A DNA stretch of 64,000 nt from contig CP110631.1 in NCBI GenBank assembly GCA_026210745.1, positions 3,100,001 to 3,164,000 of the forward strand, given 5' to 3'. The notes under the pieces are model-generated. The model saw nothing but the letters and a program-made list of their open reading frames with translations, searched no databases and had not been told where the DNA came from. This document shows positions 1-10,784 of this stretch, piece after piece. The translations under genes were made by a program, and so were the position numbers. The DNA is from Exobasidium rhododendri. Taxonomy: Eukaryota > Basidiomycota > Exobasidiomycetes > Exobasidiales > Exobasidiaceae. How positions within the stretch are numbered: the first letter of the stretch is position 1; every line of letters starts with the position of its first letter.

Positions 1-531
1 CCCCTCCCCTCCTCGCTCTCCCTCTCTTCCTTGCTCCTTTTTACTCTTTTACTTCTTTTAATACCATTTCCATCATTTTTATGTCATAATCGTGATGTTT
101 CGAAAGTCTGTCGTGTGATTACTCTAGAAGGTTGCCTCCAAGGGGGAGAGGGAACAGAGGATGCTCGGATTGGCATGAGAAAGACACGTAAAGATAAGAG
201 TAAGAGGCTGCTGTGAGAAGCGGGGGGGGGCCTACAACTCCACTTGATCACAAGGGTCGAGGAGAAATCGCTGGTCATGAAAGAAAACTTCAAGAGAGGG
301 AGCTTCGGATCACATCGAGGTAGACAGCAGGCTTGTATAGCAGTCTATAGTGCGTATAGTATACACAGCTTCTCTGCCTTGCACGTACTTCATGCCTGCG
401 GTCCAAAGATCTGCGCTGGGCTTCCGGATTCTCTTCTGAGCTTTCTTTTGCCGATTCATCAGAATATGAGCGTCATTCTGATGAGGATGCTAGTCGCCAG
501 TCCACAAGCCTTGGTCAGCTCCCGTGACATT
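1..531. other. Stretch without a supported gene at left edge
   Basis: The first 60 bases are strongly pyrimidine-rich on the plus strand, like the leaders in front of several genes here, but no convincing reading frame follows. A run of nine G lies at 222-230. The right part is probably the 3' flank of the weak minus-strand frame that stops at 532. I see nothing else. Confidence 0.4.
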
Positions 532-1256
532 TTATATTGCTAAAGCAGTACGAGTGGCGATGCGAGCCACTACTTGCTTGGGTATGTGATACGCTGCGGA
601 GCCAACTATACGGGTCGACTCTACCACAGCTCCGTCGACAGCCTTCCTGAGCGCCTTATCAGCTCTCCAATCCTGTACCTCCATCCTTACTCCTGCCGCT
701 CTTCTAGCCAGATCTAGTGGGCCCATAGTGGCGTGACCTACTATCGTAGCGGGGACCCCGGCAACATGATTGCCTGCGGCTTTCCAATGACTAGCTGCGG
801 AATTTTGTTGTAGCTGACTGCTGAACAAGGCTCTTTTGGTGGCACCCCTATGTGCCAAGCACGACTTCCTTTGCCCTTTTCGGCTGATTGTGCTCGACTG
901 ACACGATCATCACGGTGAAATGGAGATGAATAGGCTAAAGAAGCGCTTTTTCTTTCCCCGAATTCTACCGACTCTGGTGTGTTTGAGGCAAGAGAGGAGC
1001 ATTGTTTGATCAGGACCAGCGCAACTAGTACCAAGACGAAAGCGACGAGCACCAGGGAGGTGTGACGGAGAGGGAGAAGGAGAAGTGGAAGGCTACATAC
1101 TGGCCTGAATAGTTTTTCAACCCTGACTGCAATGTTTCTATACGTGGGCGAGACGGAGCTTGCACGAAAATGGAAGCATGAGAATTGGTGCAGGGCTGAG
1201 GCGACGTTCGCTTGGCCTTTCAGGCAAGTGACCTTAGAGGAGATCAGCACTTTCAT
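532..1256 (-). CDS. Possible unidentified multi-exon gene
   Basis: I do not recognise this product. A minus-strand frame reads from an ATG at 1256 and has a plausible donor (GTATGTAG) near 1100. A second frame, shifted relative to the first, is open for about 108 codons and stops at 532 with the C-terminus ARIATRTALAI. That second frame is rich in Ala, Arg and Val and contains stretches such as GVPATIVGHATMGPLDLARR, which read like protein rather than noise. Between them lies a hydrophobic run (LVLVAFVLVLVALVLI) that may be a membrane helix or part of an intron. The splice junction joining the two frames could not be settled. Only the approximate span and strand are offered; it may be spurious. 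Confidence 0.3.
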
Positions 1257-1703
1257 TCGTAAACCGAGCCGTGCAACGAGCCAATGGCCACAGGCCTTCA
1301 GCCGAGCAGCACTGCGCTTGTCTTTCGGCCCCACTCAGTGCAGAGCAATGTATCGAAAGAGCTTCACGTCATGATCCAGGATCGGTGCGACCCTCGACTG
1401 CGCAACACCACTAGGCTTCTCGAAGGGTGCAGGTGAAGGACATGCAAAGAGACTGGATACACCCGGTAAGGGACATGTCAAGTGAGGGAGAATAGTCCAA
1501 AAACACCGCTGCTCAAAAAAAATCTAGGTCTGATCGAAATTAGAGTGGTGCTGCTTTACAAGTGAAGGTATTGCGACGAGATGGTACCTATTTCTACATT
1601 GCCATTTTGCGTGTCAGAGCTCTCAGGCATTTGCGAGGGACACAAATTAAATAAAATGCTTTCTCTGCCCATTCAACCATAGCGAACGCAATATTGCACA
1701 TTT
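1257..1703. other. Intergenic stretch, nothing recognised
   Basis: This lies between the uncertain frame on the left and the stop codon of the bZIP gene at 1704. It is presumably the 3' flank of the bZIP gene and the 5' flank of the weak gene. No RNA gene or repeat was seen. Confidence 0.4.
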
Positions 1704-3043
1704 CTAGGTCAACACTTGAAAGTCTCGCAATGTCCCAACCTTTGCGTCCCGAGGAATACGTCCAAGATTGAGAGGAGGTAGTCCTCTTTGCTTCCTCCAC
1801 CAGTCTGTGCGTCGGAATATAGAGGCTGCAAGACAGCAGATAGAATCAGCGCCGCGCTCAGCAGAAAGATCACAAGGACCGCCAAGATCGACACTTACGA
1901 TTGAAGAGAAAGTAGTACTTTTGTGCGAATTCTTCTCCCACTTCCCACGATTCTGGATCCATTGTATCAGAGCCCCAGACGTGGAAGGGCGCACTTGTCG
2001 AGCAGGCTGCCTTTCCACCGCACAGCATGTCCGCGCAGAATTCATCTTCATCAATAAGAGCACTGCTCATTCCGCTGATGAGCAGATCCCGCACGGAAGC
2101 CCAAGGAAGACTTATATCTACAAAGGGATGGTACACCGAGACGAGCTGAAGTGGCGATGGCTGGATATTGTGAGGAATTGAGTCCCAAGATACTACTATA
2201 ATTCAAGAGAGGATAGGGATTAGACCTCACTTCTTTCTCTTTGGATGTGGTCGAAACAATAGACGCTCTCACCAGCATTGAGCACTCCTGGCTCCTGGCA
2301 CATCCATCTTTGCCCCAAATCACTGACACAGTCATCACTCTGTATCTGCACGAGGGAGTAGCCGAGCCTCAGGGCATTCGTCAGCATGGCGTTGTGATGA
2401 GAATGGCCTTCCAGGCGAATAGAAGAGGGTACGGATGAGAGCTGTCGCCGTTGCAGAGAAGGTCGAAGGAGCGAGATAAGCTGCTTCCTGCTATTGAGAT
2501 TCAATTCTGTGCCCCACAGCAAAGAAAAGACATTGTCTGCATAGGCGCTCGATGAGCCGGACGTCGGCCCCGGAGCCAGGCTTTCATTTCTAGATATTAC
2601 CTTTTCCTGTAAGTGCATGTAGTGGGCGTGCGATGGTAAGGTACAGTGTGTCGCACTCACCCCTGCGCGTTCGTCTCCTTCTGTTGCTGCAGTGCAGAGA
2701 TGCTACTACACCTTACCAAAGATTTCAAAGCGCCTTTTCCAAGGTTTGAGACCACGCACACGGTGTTGTTTTCATTTAGAGCAGGCGCCTGTGGGCTCAG
2801 GGCTCCATCGTTCCATCCGTCCTCATCGGCTCGCATAATACTAGTGCTACCAGACGACTCTGAGTTTCTATTTCCCGTCTGGTCTACGGCTTCTGCTACC
2901 TTCCTTGGCCTTGCGCTGCGTGCTGATCTGCGAATGACATCTCGTCTTCGTCTTTGAGCATCTCTATTCTGCTGTCGGCGTCTTTGTACCAGCCCGTACG
3001 AGTCAAGCTCGCTATTCGCTACCTCGAGCATGCCTGATTTCAT
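1704..3043 (-). CDS. bZIP transcription factor with DUF3425 domain
   Basis: Four exons (3043-2661, 2589-2273, 2192-1899, 1825-1704) join in phase to 371 residues. Near the N-terminus is a bZIP basic region, RRRQQNRDAQRRRR, matching the N-x-x-A-Q pattern that contacts DNA. The C-terminal half carries hallmarks of the fungal DUF3425 domain: YHPFVDISLPWASVRDLLI, then DPESWEVGEEFAQKYYFL, then WWRKQRGLPPL. Proteins of this type are nuclear AP-1/YAP-like regulators, often tied to stress or metabolism; the targets here are unknown. Oddities: no clear leucine heptads follow the basic region, and the residue usually Phe after AQR is Arg. The third intron translates as a false membrane helix. The start at 3043 is the first in-frame ATG; ATG at residue 5 is an alternative. 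Confidence 0.8.
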
Positions 3044-3140
3044 TGGTTCGAGGAGAGTAGAGATGGCGCGGGCTCAGCGCAGACAAGGAGACATCAACAA
3101 TAATTAAATTGGCGCGATCAAGCAAGTATACGTACGAAGA

Positions 3141-3150
3141 GGGGGGGGGG
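3141..3150. repeat. G10 homopolymer tract
   Basis: Ten consecutive G lie about 100 bp upstream of the bZIP start codon, which makes a C10 tract on that gene's coding strand. It is one of several G/C homopolymers in gene flanks in this window. Confidence 0.9.
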
Positions 3151-3245
3151 ACTCTGGCAATACATCAAAACGGGAATGCGCAAGAAAGCCCGACTGAGCC
3201 TCAGACGACTACTACTACTACTAGCGAAAGATAAGTCATTTGTTC

Positions 3246-4031
3246 TTAAATATTCTCAGTGGCTAGCATCTTCGGCACGGTGCTCTTGCTAAGTTGATTT
3301 AGTATGAAGCCAGGAGCAATGCGACTCATCCACCGCAGAACGCCAGCCAGACCTGGCAGTACGAGCTCGTTGTTGCGTTCAATACCCTTGCATGCCGCAG
3401 TCGCCAAATCTACCACCGACATCTCTGGTGCCCCGCTGCTGGAATCGTCCGAGAATGATTTGGTCAGCTCTGTCTTGGTCTGAGGAGGCGCAACTTCAAT
3501 GACTCTGACGGAAGTATTCTGAAGCTGCACTCGTAGACTTTCGGAAAACGAATGCAAACCTGCTTTGGAAGCGCCATAGATCGGACAGATGGGAAAAGGA
3601 ACAAAGGCGAGACCTGATGTAACGTTGACGATAGCTGCCTCCTCTTGCTCCTTCAGCAAGGGCAAGAATAGAACTGACAAGCGAATTGCGGCTACCAAAT
3701 TGATGGTGATCTCTTCCATCATCGTGTCCAGACTCGAGCTGGCGTGGTGTAGATTGACTTTGCGCATTATACCGGCATTGTTGATCAGGATGTCGAGATT
3801 AGGGTACTCCCCGATGATGCGCGAATGCAAGCTCTCGACGTCATGCAAATCTGCTACGTCGCTTTGTATCGTGATAAGCCCAACTTCTCGCTTCTTTGCC
3901 TCCGCGAGTCTCGCAGCAAATTTTCCTGTTATGATGACAACATTGCCCTTCTTGTAGAGCTGCACAGCAAGTTCCAGTCCGATCCCTGCACTTCCACCGG
4001 TAATCAAGATTGTTTTGCTAGACAGGTGCAT
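3246..4031 (-). CDS. Short-chain dehydrogenase/reductase
   Basis: A single exon encodes 261 residues, a classical SDR length. The Rossmann nucleotide motif TGGSAGIG lies near residue 10, DVADLHD and NNAG follow, and the active-site YGASK (Tyr and Lys of the catalytic set) lies near residue 155, with the catalytic Ser in NVTSG just before it. Such enzymes perform NAD(P)-dependent oxidation or reduction of an alcohol or carbonyl; the overall look resembles the DltE-like group, but the substrate cannot be told. The frame is open further upstream to 4112, but the ATG at 4031 places the Rossmann fold at the usual distance and was chosen. It is transcribed divergently from DCC1. Confidence 0.9.
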   Translation of the reverse strand: MHLSSKTILITGGSAGIGLELAVQLYKKGNVVIITGKFAARLAEAKKREVGLITIQSDVADLHDVESLHSRIIGEYPNLDILINNAGIMRKVNLHHASSSLDTMMEEITINLVAAIRLSVLFLPLLKEQEEAAIVNVTSGLAFVPFPICPIYGASKAGLHSFSESLRVQLQNTSVRVIEVAPPQTKTELTKSFSDDSSSGAPEMSVVDLATAACKGIERNNELVLPGLAGVLRWMSRIAPGFILNQLSKSTVPKMLATENI

Positions 4032-4576
4032 GTTGCGTGACGAGTCTAGCTGATCGTTCCCATGATTGCAACGGCAACCATCACGATTATATACCTTTTG
4101 AAATACATGCAAGACTACGACAGAGCAGCGCCATGTCGGAATTGCATCACACTACCAGCCAAAGCCGCTTCAGATAAATGATGCCTGTCAGCTGATCAGC
4201 ATGCGCTAGCCACTGTGATCTCCAGCTGCAGACGCAAACTGCCCCCCCCCCCCCCCTGTCAGCTGATGCGCAGCGAATCCTGACTAAAGGCCTTGGCCGC
4301 ATTTACTATCAGGCTCGAAAGAATGCAGTTCGCGAGTCGCTCAAATGCCTCTCCAATCTTTAGCCAAGCCGCCCGCAATTGAACTTTGCAGATGATGAGC
4401 AACGAAATGTTTGAATACGCCATATCTGAATTATAGTATGTATATATATACGTAGTAGTCTCAGCCTGACGCGACACGACGAAAGCGCGTTAGAGAAAGC
4501 AAAAGTAATTGGTGGGAAGTGTTGCTCTGCCTTTCTGAACACACAATCTCTGGTGACTGACTAGACTACCTGTAGG
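4032..4576. promoter_or_regulatory. Divergent promoter between SDR and DCC1
   Basis: This 545-bp spacer holds a C15 tract (4242-4256) and two copies of a 13-bp sequence carrying a CAGCTG box (4184-4196 and 4255-4267). A short TATATATATA stretch lies at about 4440-4450. No gene was seen. Confidence 0.6.
4184..4267. repeat. Pair of 13-bp direct repeats CCTGTCAGCTGAT
   Basis: CCTGTCAGCTGAT occurs at 4184-4196 and again at 4255-4267, 71 bp apart, flanking a C15 homopolymer. The core TCAGCTGA is palindromic and contains an E-box-type CAGCTG, so it could be a paired binding site in the SDR/DCC1 promoter. This is seen directly; the regulatory role is inference. Confidence 0.75.
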
Positions 4577-6246
4577 ATGCCAGGAATTAGCACAGTCAAG
4601 AAGGAGTCTGCCAGCATATCTCTCGTGACGTCTTCGTACGATGATAGTGCACACTACCACCTCATGGAGCTCACTCCCGATATGGTCCACTACTTTGAAG
4701 CAGAGGATATTCACAAAATGAATAGTGCCAAGAGGCGACGATCGCAGGGGGAGGAGGGCGACTCAGATGATGGTCACAGTAGTAGCAGTAACAGTAGGTG
4801 AGTGATCAGCCACTGTGGTGACCAGATAGCGCTGGGAGGCTGAATCGTTTCTCTCGACGCTCCCAGGCTTTGCATCAAAGGACGTCACTCTGATGAGGCG
4901 GTACTTTGCACACCCACGCAAACATTTACACTAAGAGAAATGACCCAATCGAATTCGCTCCTTCTATGCACCTTGAAGCAGCCAAAGAGTAAGGAAGAAG
5001 ATTGTGAGATCAGAGTGCGCAGCAACGTCGCCCAGATATGGGAGTTGACACCTGTTGTTGCTAGGACGGGAAGGATAGCACAACTGCTCGGAGATAGTCT
5101 TTATCAAGGAGAGGAAGAGGAGAAGCATTCGTGTAGTAAGGTGAGTCGAGGCAGGGTTCGTGCTTGAGTGAGGGTCATTTTCGCGGTGACTCACACCGAT
5201 GTGTCCCTCCTTTACTTTCCTTGTACACTGGGCATGTGAAGAAATATACACCTCAGCAGGTAGCGAGCATTGTCCAGGCTAGTCCAAAGGAATTGCAAGA
5301 GGGTCTTCATAAGAATCACGTTATTCTGATAGATGGTGAGATGCGCTGAACATCGAGCGACTCGAATGCGGAAGGGCGAGAAGGGGCTGACACAATTCTC
5401 TTGATGCAGGGTCCTATCGCATGATCTCTCCCGATTATCTGATGGAGTCACTGCAAGTTCTCCTCAATCACGTCGATCTCCATGCATATCCTCTCGAAAG
5501 GGTTCCCTTCCTTGCCACCGTGTCCTCATTGGAGAAAGATCACAACATGCGACGGGAAATGACCGAGGCTATCCTGCGCATCTGGTTTGGCAAGACAAGA
5601 CAGGAGAAGGGACCGTCCAACGGTAAAGATAAGTTGGAGGAACCGTCTGCTGTGGAAATCGACGTCGTGGCCATGGTGCGCTTTATAGGACTACAGCTCC
5701 TCGTAAAGAAGGCAAAGCAGGCACCTACTCTGCTAGACGACTTCCAACGAGAATGGAAGGATGTCGTGGGTGTCAATCTGAGTGATCACACCAACTTAGA
5801 ATTACTAGAGGTGAGAGAGAGAGAGAGAGAGAGAGAGAGGGATGAAGGGTGAGGAAAAGACCACCCAATGTACTCATTTCTAAATTTCCTAACAGGGCCA
5901 CTATCTGACTTTTCCTGCACCGCCAACGCAGCCTTCCGACTCCCATCCGATCACGATTCAACATTTTGCTTCTTCTGACTTGCCTCTGGAGCCAGCAACA
6001 CGATTGCAACATCTATTCAAGAAGAGGGAAATGTGGACGTTACAAGAACTAAGCCCGTTCCTCGACGAAATCGCCGTTGATGCAAAGAAGAGAGACGGCA
6101 TCTTACTCAAGTATGCCCGTACGACGGTTGCTAAGATCCCCATACTCGAGACCAAAGCGGACCGTAAAGCGAGGCTTCGCAGAGGCGTAGCTCATGGCCC
6201 AACAAAGAATCTCCAACTGTACTCTGCTCGATTGCGACAGGCTTGA
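4577..6246 (+). CDS. DCC1: Sister chromatid cohesion protein DCC1
   Basis: Five exons (4577-4797, 4867-5140, 5242-5335, 5410-5810, 5896-6246) join in phase to 446 residues. DCC1 is, with Ctf8, an accessory subunit of the Ctf18-RFC complex, which loads PCNA and supports cohesion during replication. Family features seen: an N-terminal block with YHLMELTPDMVHYF, then LCIKGR, AVLCTPTQTFTLR and TQSNSLLL, then the C-terminal winged-helix type region with LLKYARTTVAKIP near the end. An acidic, Ser-rich insertion at about residues 50-73 is cut by the first intron. The last intron starts inside a (GA)n repeat. Exon 3 could start slightly later at a second acceptor. The gene ends 137 bp before the convergent PIK1. 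Confidence 0.85.
5811..5839 (+). repeat. (GA)n microsatellite at the DCC1 intron 4 donor
   Basis: The donor GTGAGA of DCC1 intron 4 is the first unit of an almost perfect GA run of about 27 bases. The repeat sits entirely inside the intron start, so length changes should leave the coding phase intact. Confidence 0.85.
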
Positions 6247-6382
6247 GAGATATGCTTGACAGATCGTCTGGCATTTCATGCCCTGAGGGAAAATTACATT
6301 GTATAATACATCATCTTTAAAGAAATAGGCTGCGTGGGTCCCTATGAATGTTTCCTCGATTTGAACTCCGGAGTCATCCTCG

Positions 6383-9300
6383 TTAGGATAAGATGCCTTC
6401 ACTGTAGTACTGATACTGATCGTACAATCGTGTAAATGTAGAATTCAGAGAACCTAAAATCAATCGATCGACGAACTCGTCGCATTGCGATTGACTAAGC
6501 GCCAGTTGGAATCGATCTCGAAGATAGGTAGCCGTTAATTCCCCCAATGCAAAGCAGGGTAATTTGGAATCCTTTTGCATCAGTTCTACCATCATTATGA
6601 TCCTTTCTGCATGCTTGCGAACATCCCGGAATCCTTGCCGAACCAGTGCTTTGAATTCGCTGAATTTGGGACTGTCGGCTCCACCTAGGATATCGAGATA
6701 CTCTTGTGGCATCTTGAAGGGAGCGGCTTCAAATCCTACGCCCCCCGGTGAAATCCCCAGCATGTATCCGAAATCGATGTGAATCAAGTGACCGTCTTGA
6801 TCTATCAGTAGATTTCCATTGTGACGGTCTTTCAGGTGAAGCAGGTAGGAGATGATCGAGTACGCTGCTAGAGACTCCAAGAAATTCTGTCGCGCCTTAT
6901 TAAATTTGGAAGAAGAGGGATCTCCAAACGTATTGATAAAGTGATCCAGTAGACTGTACGTTGTAATCTTACCATCTTTCACTTGATGGTGACTGTATGC
7001 TTCTTTTTTGATACTGTGAACACTAACAGCGTCTGTGATTGTTTCCATGATGCCACTATTCTCACTGGTCACCAAGATCTTAAAGTACCGGATCCAACAC
7101 TTCGATCCTGTTTCCCGCCAGATCCTGCCGAACTCTTGGATCAATTGAACGGCTAATTGTTCCTGCCGCAGATCAGCGCCCGTCTTAATAATGACACTGA
7201 AGACGTCCCAGTTGTTGAAGTGACCGTATGGTGAGGCAGCGCGGATCCTCGCCTTTTTTGCCGACCAACTCTCTCTGAACATGGCAGCCGAAGGATCATC
7301 CTTGTTGACGGCACGTTGGACAGTCATCTCGTCTTCTATACCCGCTGCAGCAACCTTGCCACCGCCACCGCCACCACCACCGCGCCTTCGATTACCAGCC
7401 GTCTTCATCCTTTCCATTCTTTCCTCTTCCAAGGCCATCATCTCTTGCATGACACGCTTTCGAATCAATTCTGTATCTGTGTGCATCAATCGCGAGGAAC
7501 CAGGTGCAGATCGGTTCAGCGAAGAATTCATCGTGGTTGCACCACCACTTGCTTTGACGGGAGAGAGAGGTGCATGCGCCGCCGCTGCCGTGCTCAAGGG
7601 AGCCTTCACTCCTGCGCTACCTTGACCTGACTCGCTCTTATGCCCTAGAGGAGAGGTGGTATTGGCCCAACTTGTCCCAATGATCCAACTGCTCCATCCG
7701 CCTTGTGCGGTCGAGCTGACGTGAGGGTTGGAAGCGATCACGGGATGGGCAGATGCGTTGGTGGATTGGTTCAATTGAGCAAGCATGATAGCTGCCGTTT
7801 TCATCCTTTCAGCATACTCATCCAGTGAAAAGTCTTTCTTTTTGCTTGCTGGGATATGTCCACCCATCGATCCATTCTTACGATGCGTTGGACTTGTGAC
7901 GGAAGCGGCACCAGCGTTTGCTCTTCTTGCTTCAGCTTGCGCCCAAGCAGCGTTATCATGGGCTACATTCATCGTCGTCAGGTCATCGTCATCGCTTGAC
8001 CCTTCTTCCTTCTCCTCGCCAAAAGCAGACAAGTCATGACCGTAAGCTTGTTCTGTCAGATCAATCTCTTCCTCTTCTGGTGCTACTTCCATACGTTCCT
8101 CTTCTTTTTCCTTCTTTGTGTAGGATAGCGGTGGAGTGCTAGTGACCCTGCGTAGGAGCATCGATGGAGTAGGCGTTGCCGATGCCGCGCCAGAATATCC
8201 TGTCTTCTCTCTCTCAATCTGGCCCTCTCTTGGCGTACTCTTTCCTTCATCGGCTTCTATCAGATTCAAGTCCGTCCTGCTTTCCTTCACCAGCTGACCA
8301 GAACCGGAGAAGTTACGAGACATTGCTGTATTTCTCCTTCGAACATCTTCCTGCATCACCAGCTTCTTTAGAATTTCTCGATTTTGTCTCCTCTCCGTGT
8401 CAAAGTCTAAATCGTCCACCAGCACTTCCACATGCAGCAAGTAGGGAACCCGATCAGCTGAATTTAACACTACGGCCTCGCTAGGATTAATGCGGACAAC
8501 TCGATGATGCCGCCCGCTCTTGTACTTGCTTGTGTGGACGGCTGTTCCGTTCTTTGCATCACTATTCTCTTGTCCATCTCGCATCTCTGCTTTACACCAC
8601 AGTGGGAAGCACACCTCGGAGGGAAGCGTGTGATTGAGCTCGGTCAACTCTGCACGCAAAGCTGATAGCCTGGCAGGTTTCGGGAGAAGAAGAAGACGAG
8701 CGGAAATATCCTGCAAATTCTGCAGGAAGTTGGTTTGCTTTCGGCAGTAATTTGATCGTAGCAGTCGCCTTCTTGCTTCGTTATCGTAGCGAGTCAATAT
8801 CGCTTCTGGATTGACGAGCATCGATTCATCTGCTAGAGTGATAGATGATGCAAAGGGTGAAGAAGTCGAATACCGCGAGGAGGAGGCAAGGTTGGGTAGC
8901 GAAGCGTTGATATGATTCTTCTCGTCTTTGGAAGAGCTCAGTCTGCCTGCCTTTCCCCTCTGAAGTCTCTTTTTCGCTTGCGGATGCCAGAGAGGAGGTT
9001 CCGTTTGTGTCTTTTGCTGGTCTTGTGAGAGGGATCCAGGTGCAAAGTCAACTCCCATCTGACCAAAGACATCATTCACAGCTGCAGTTGCCTTTCCTTT
9101 CAGCTCATTGAAGCCAGACGTCAATTGGGAGAGGGCATTTGTACCATCTTCCATTGAGAACGATTTCTTTGCTCCTGATCTCTGCGTCAGAAGTGAAGAT
9201 GTAGAGGCGACCGGTGGCTGATTTGCAGGCTTCGCTGACGTGGTTGCCTCTGACACTCGACCTTTCAATGCCTTTCCATTATCATCACCATGCTCCTCTT

Positions 9301-10324
9301 CGCTAATATCATCATCGGCACTGTCGTCGTTGTCGTCGTCGTCGTCGTCATCATCATCATAATCAATCCCACCAGGTCCATTACCCTCTTCGTCTGACTC
9401 GTTAGCATCCGCCTCCTTTTTGATCAATTGCATTCCGGAACCTTCCAGTGGTTGTCGATCCCTTCCTTGAGGCCTTCTTCTCCCCTGCTCAATCGCCATC
9501 TTTCCAGACAAAGGTGCAAGAGAGGGAAAGCCTGGAACACTAGCCAGCATTACTCCCATCCCTACAAGACAAGGTAAAGCATTGGAAGGTAGCACCTTCT
9601 CACCCTTTATACTCATTGCTTTGATCTTGAGCCTCTGTCGCAATCGACCGCCCAGTGTCGATGTGCTACCGGCATACGAAGAAGCTATCACCTCCGTTTC
9701 TGCCAAAGGATCATCGTACAAGATTCTCTGACACTGATTGAAGACCCTCTGACATATCTGAAATGAGTCAGTGTGCGGATTGCTGCTTAAGTCGACGAGG
9801 GCAGCTTGAAAGAACCAAAGCGTCTGAGTGCAGTCAAGAAATTTGAACTTCAGTGAGCGTCGTAGCTTAGTAGAGCACCAGAATGTCCCCACCACTTACA
9901 ATCAAAGCCACATGTACTGATTCATCACACCTTTGCAGAACAAAGTATTCGAGAGCTCTCGACTTGGAAGGCTTTGTGATGAGCAGATGGCTGTTTTCGA
10001 GTGTTCATTTTGTGAGATGTCTTGCGCCTGAAGGTGGCTTACCTCGAAGCGACTCACCATAATTGTGCCCAGTACAATTCAACCTGAGAGTCGTCAAAGG
10101 CGGTTTTCAGCTGCTCTACGAGATAGTAGGTTATTCCGATGCTGTCTGAGTACGTTTTGAGGCTATTCAAGAAGATTAGTGGCACGAATTCAACTTTAGC
10201 CAAGTATGTATGCTGTGTTCCTTTCCTCTCTCACTCACTAGGATAGAGCCAAGTGTGGACTGAAGAATTCCGATTGGAACAGACGAAGAAGGAGACCATG
10301 TGAGACATCATCAGGGTCGGACAT
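6383..10324 (-). CDS. PIK1: Phosphatidylinositol 4-kinase, PIK1 type (PI4K-beta)
   Basis: Four exons (10324-10239, 10162-10058, 9990-9900, 9823-6383) join in phase to 1240 residues. The enzyme phosphorylates phosphatidylinositol at position 4, mainly at the Golgi, feeding secretory traffic. The N-terminus shows the lipid-kinase-unique helical region beginning GLLLRLFQSEFFSPHLALSY, followed by VELYWAQLCHLLI and SRALEYFVLQRCDESVHVAL. A long low-complexity middle includes an Asp run (about 9320-9360) and a Gly run (about 7360-7385). The C-terminal catalytic domain is intact, with the catalytic loop DRHNGNLL, the metal-binding HIDFGYML and the family-typical C-terminus. The first three small exons are inferred from splice sites and conservation. 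It is divergent to TRA1. Confidence 0.9.
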
Positions 10325-10784
10325 GGTGAGCGCTACCTGCCTTTTGCAGGAGCGAGGAAAGGGGGGGAGGCGGTATCCGTGCAAGGTCTGTGATCTCGGA
10401 AGGCAGGACTCAACCAACACAACGCTACGTTCCAAAAGCTTTACCTTGCCAACTCTTTCCCAAAGTCGCGGTGGGGGGTATTTAGCGCACGTCACGTGTA
10501 TCGTTTTGGTGGGTGTGTCGAGACGACACACTCAAGCCTGCTTCCCTGGGCATCGATGCTTCCCACTCATCACCACTAGTCATTCCGTCGTCACACCAAC
10601 ACAAGAGAGAAGAGGCGGACAGGCGTTTCACCAGAGAGGCTCTATCTGTGACTCTGCTGTCTCTGGAGGTATATAGTGTGCTCTGCCTGCCATCCAACTT
10701 GTTCTCAGCCAACGGGCGACCTTAAGGAGCTACGTACTGCAAGGAGGAGGGCAATCGCGTCGAGAAGAAGTAGACGTTGACGAC
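10325..10784. promoter_or_regulatory. Divergent promoter PIK1/TRA1 with CACGTG box
   Basis: This 460-bp spacer separates two long genes. A palindromic CACGTG lies at 10493-10498, 169 bp from the PIK1 start. G-rich stretches occur at about 10360 and 10473. No gene was seen. Confidence 0.6.
10493..10498. promoter_or_regulatory. CACGTG E-box
   Basis: A palindromic bHLH-type core in the PIK1/TRA1 spacer. The same hexamer occurs once in three other divergent promoters of this window. Binding is inferred. Confidence 0.5.

Noticed and set aside
1709-1894. Minus-strand frame with a strong membrane helix (ILAVLVIFLLSAALIL)
   Set aside because: It begins exactly at a GTAAGT donor and the hydrophobic part ends at TTGCAG; it is intron 3 of the bZIP gene translated by chance.
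7281-8484. Plus-strand frames opposite PIK1
   Set aside because: They mirror the low-complexity Gly, Asp and Ser codons of PIK1 and have no family features.
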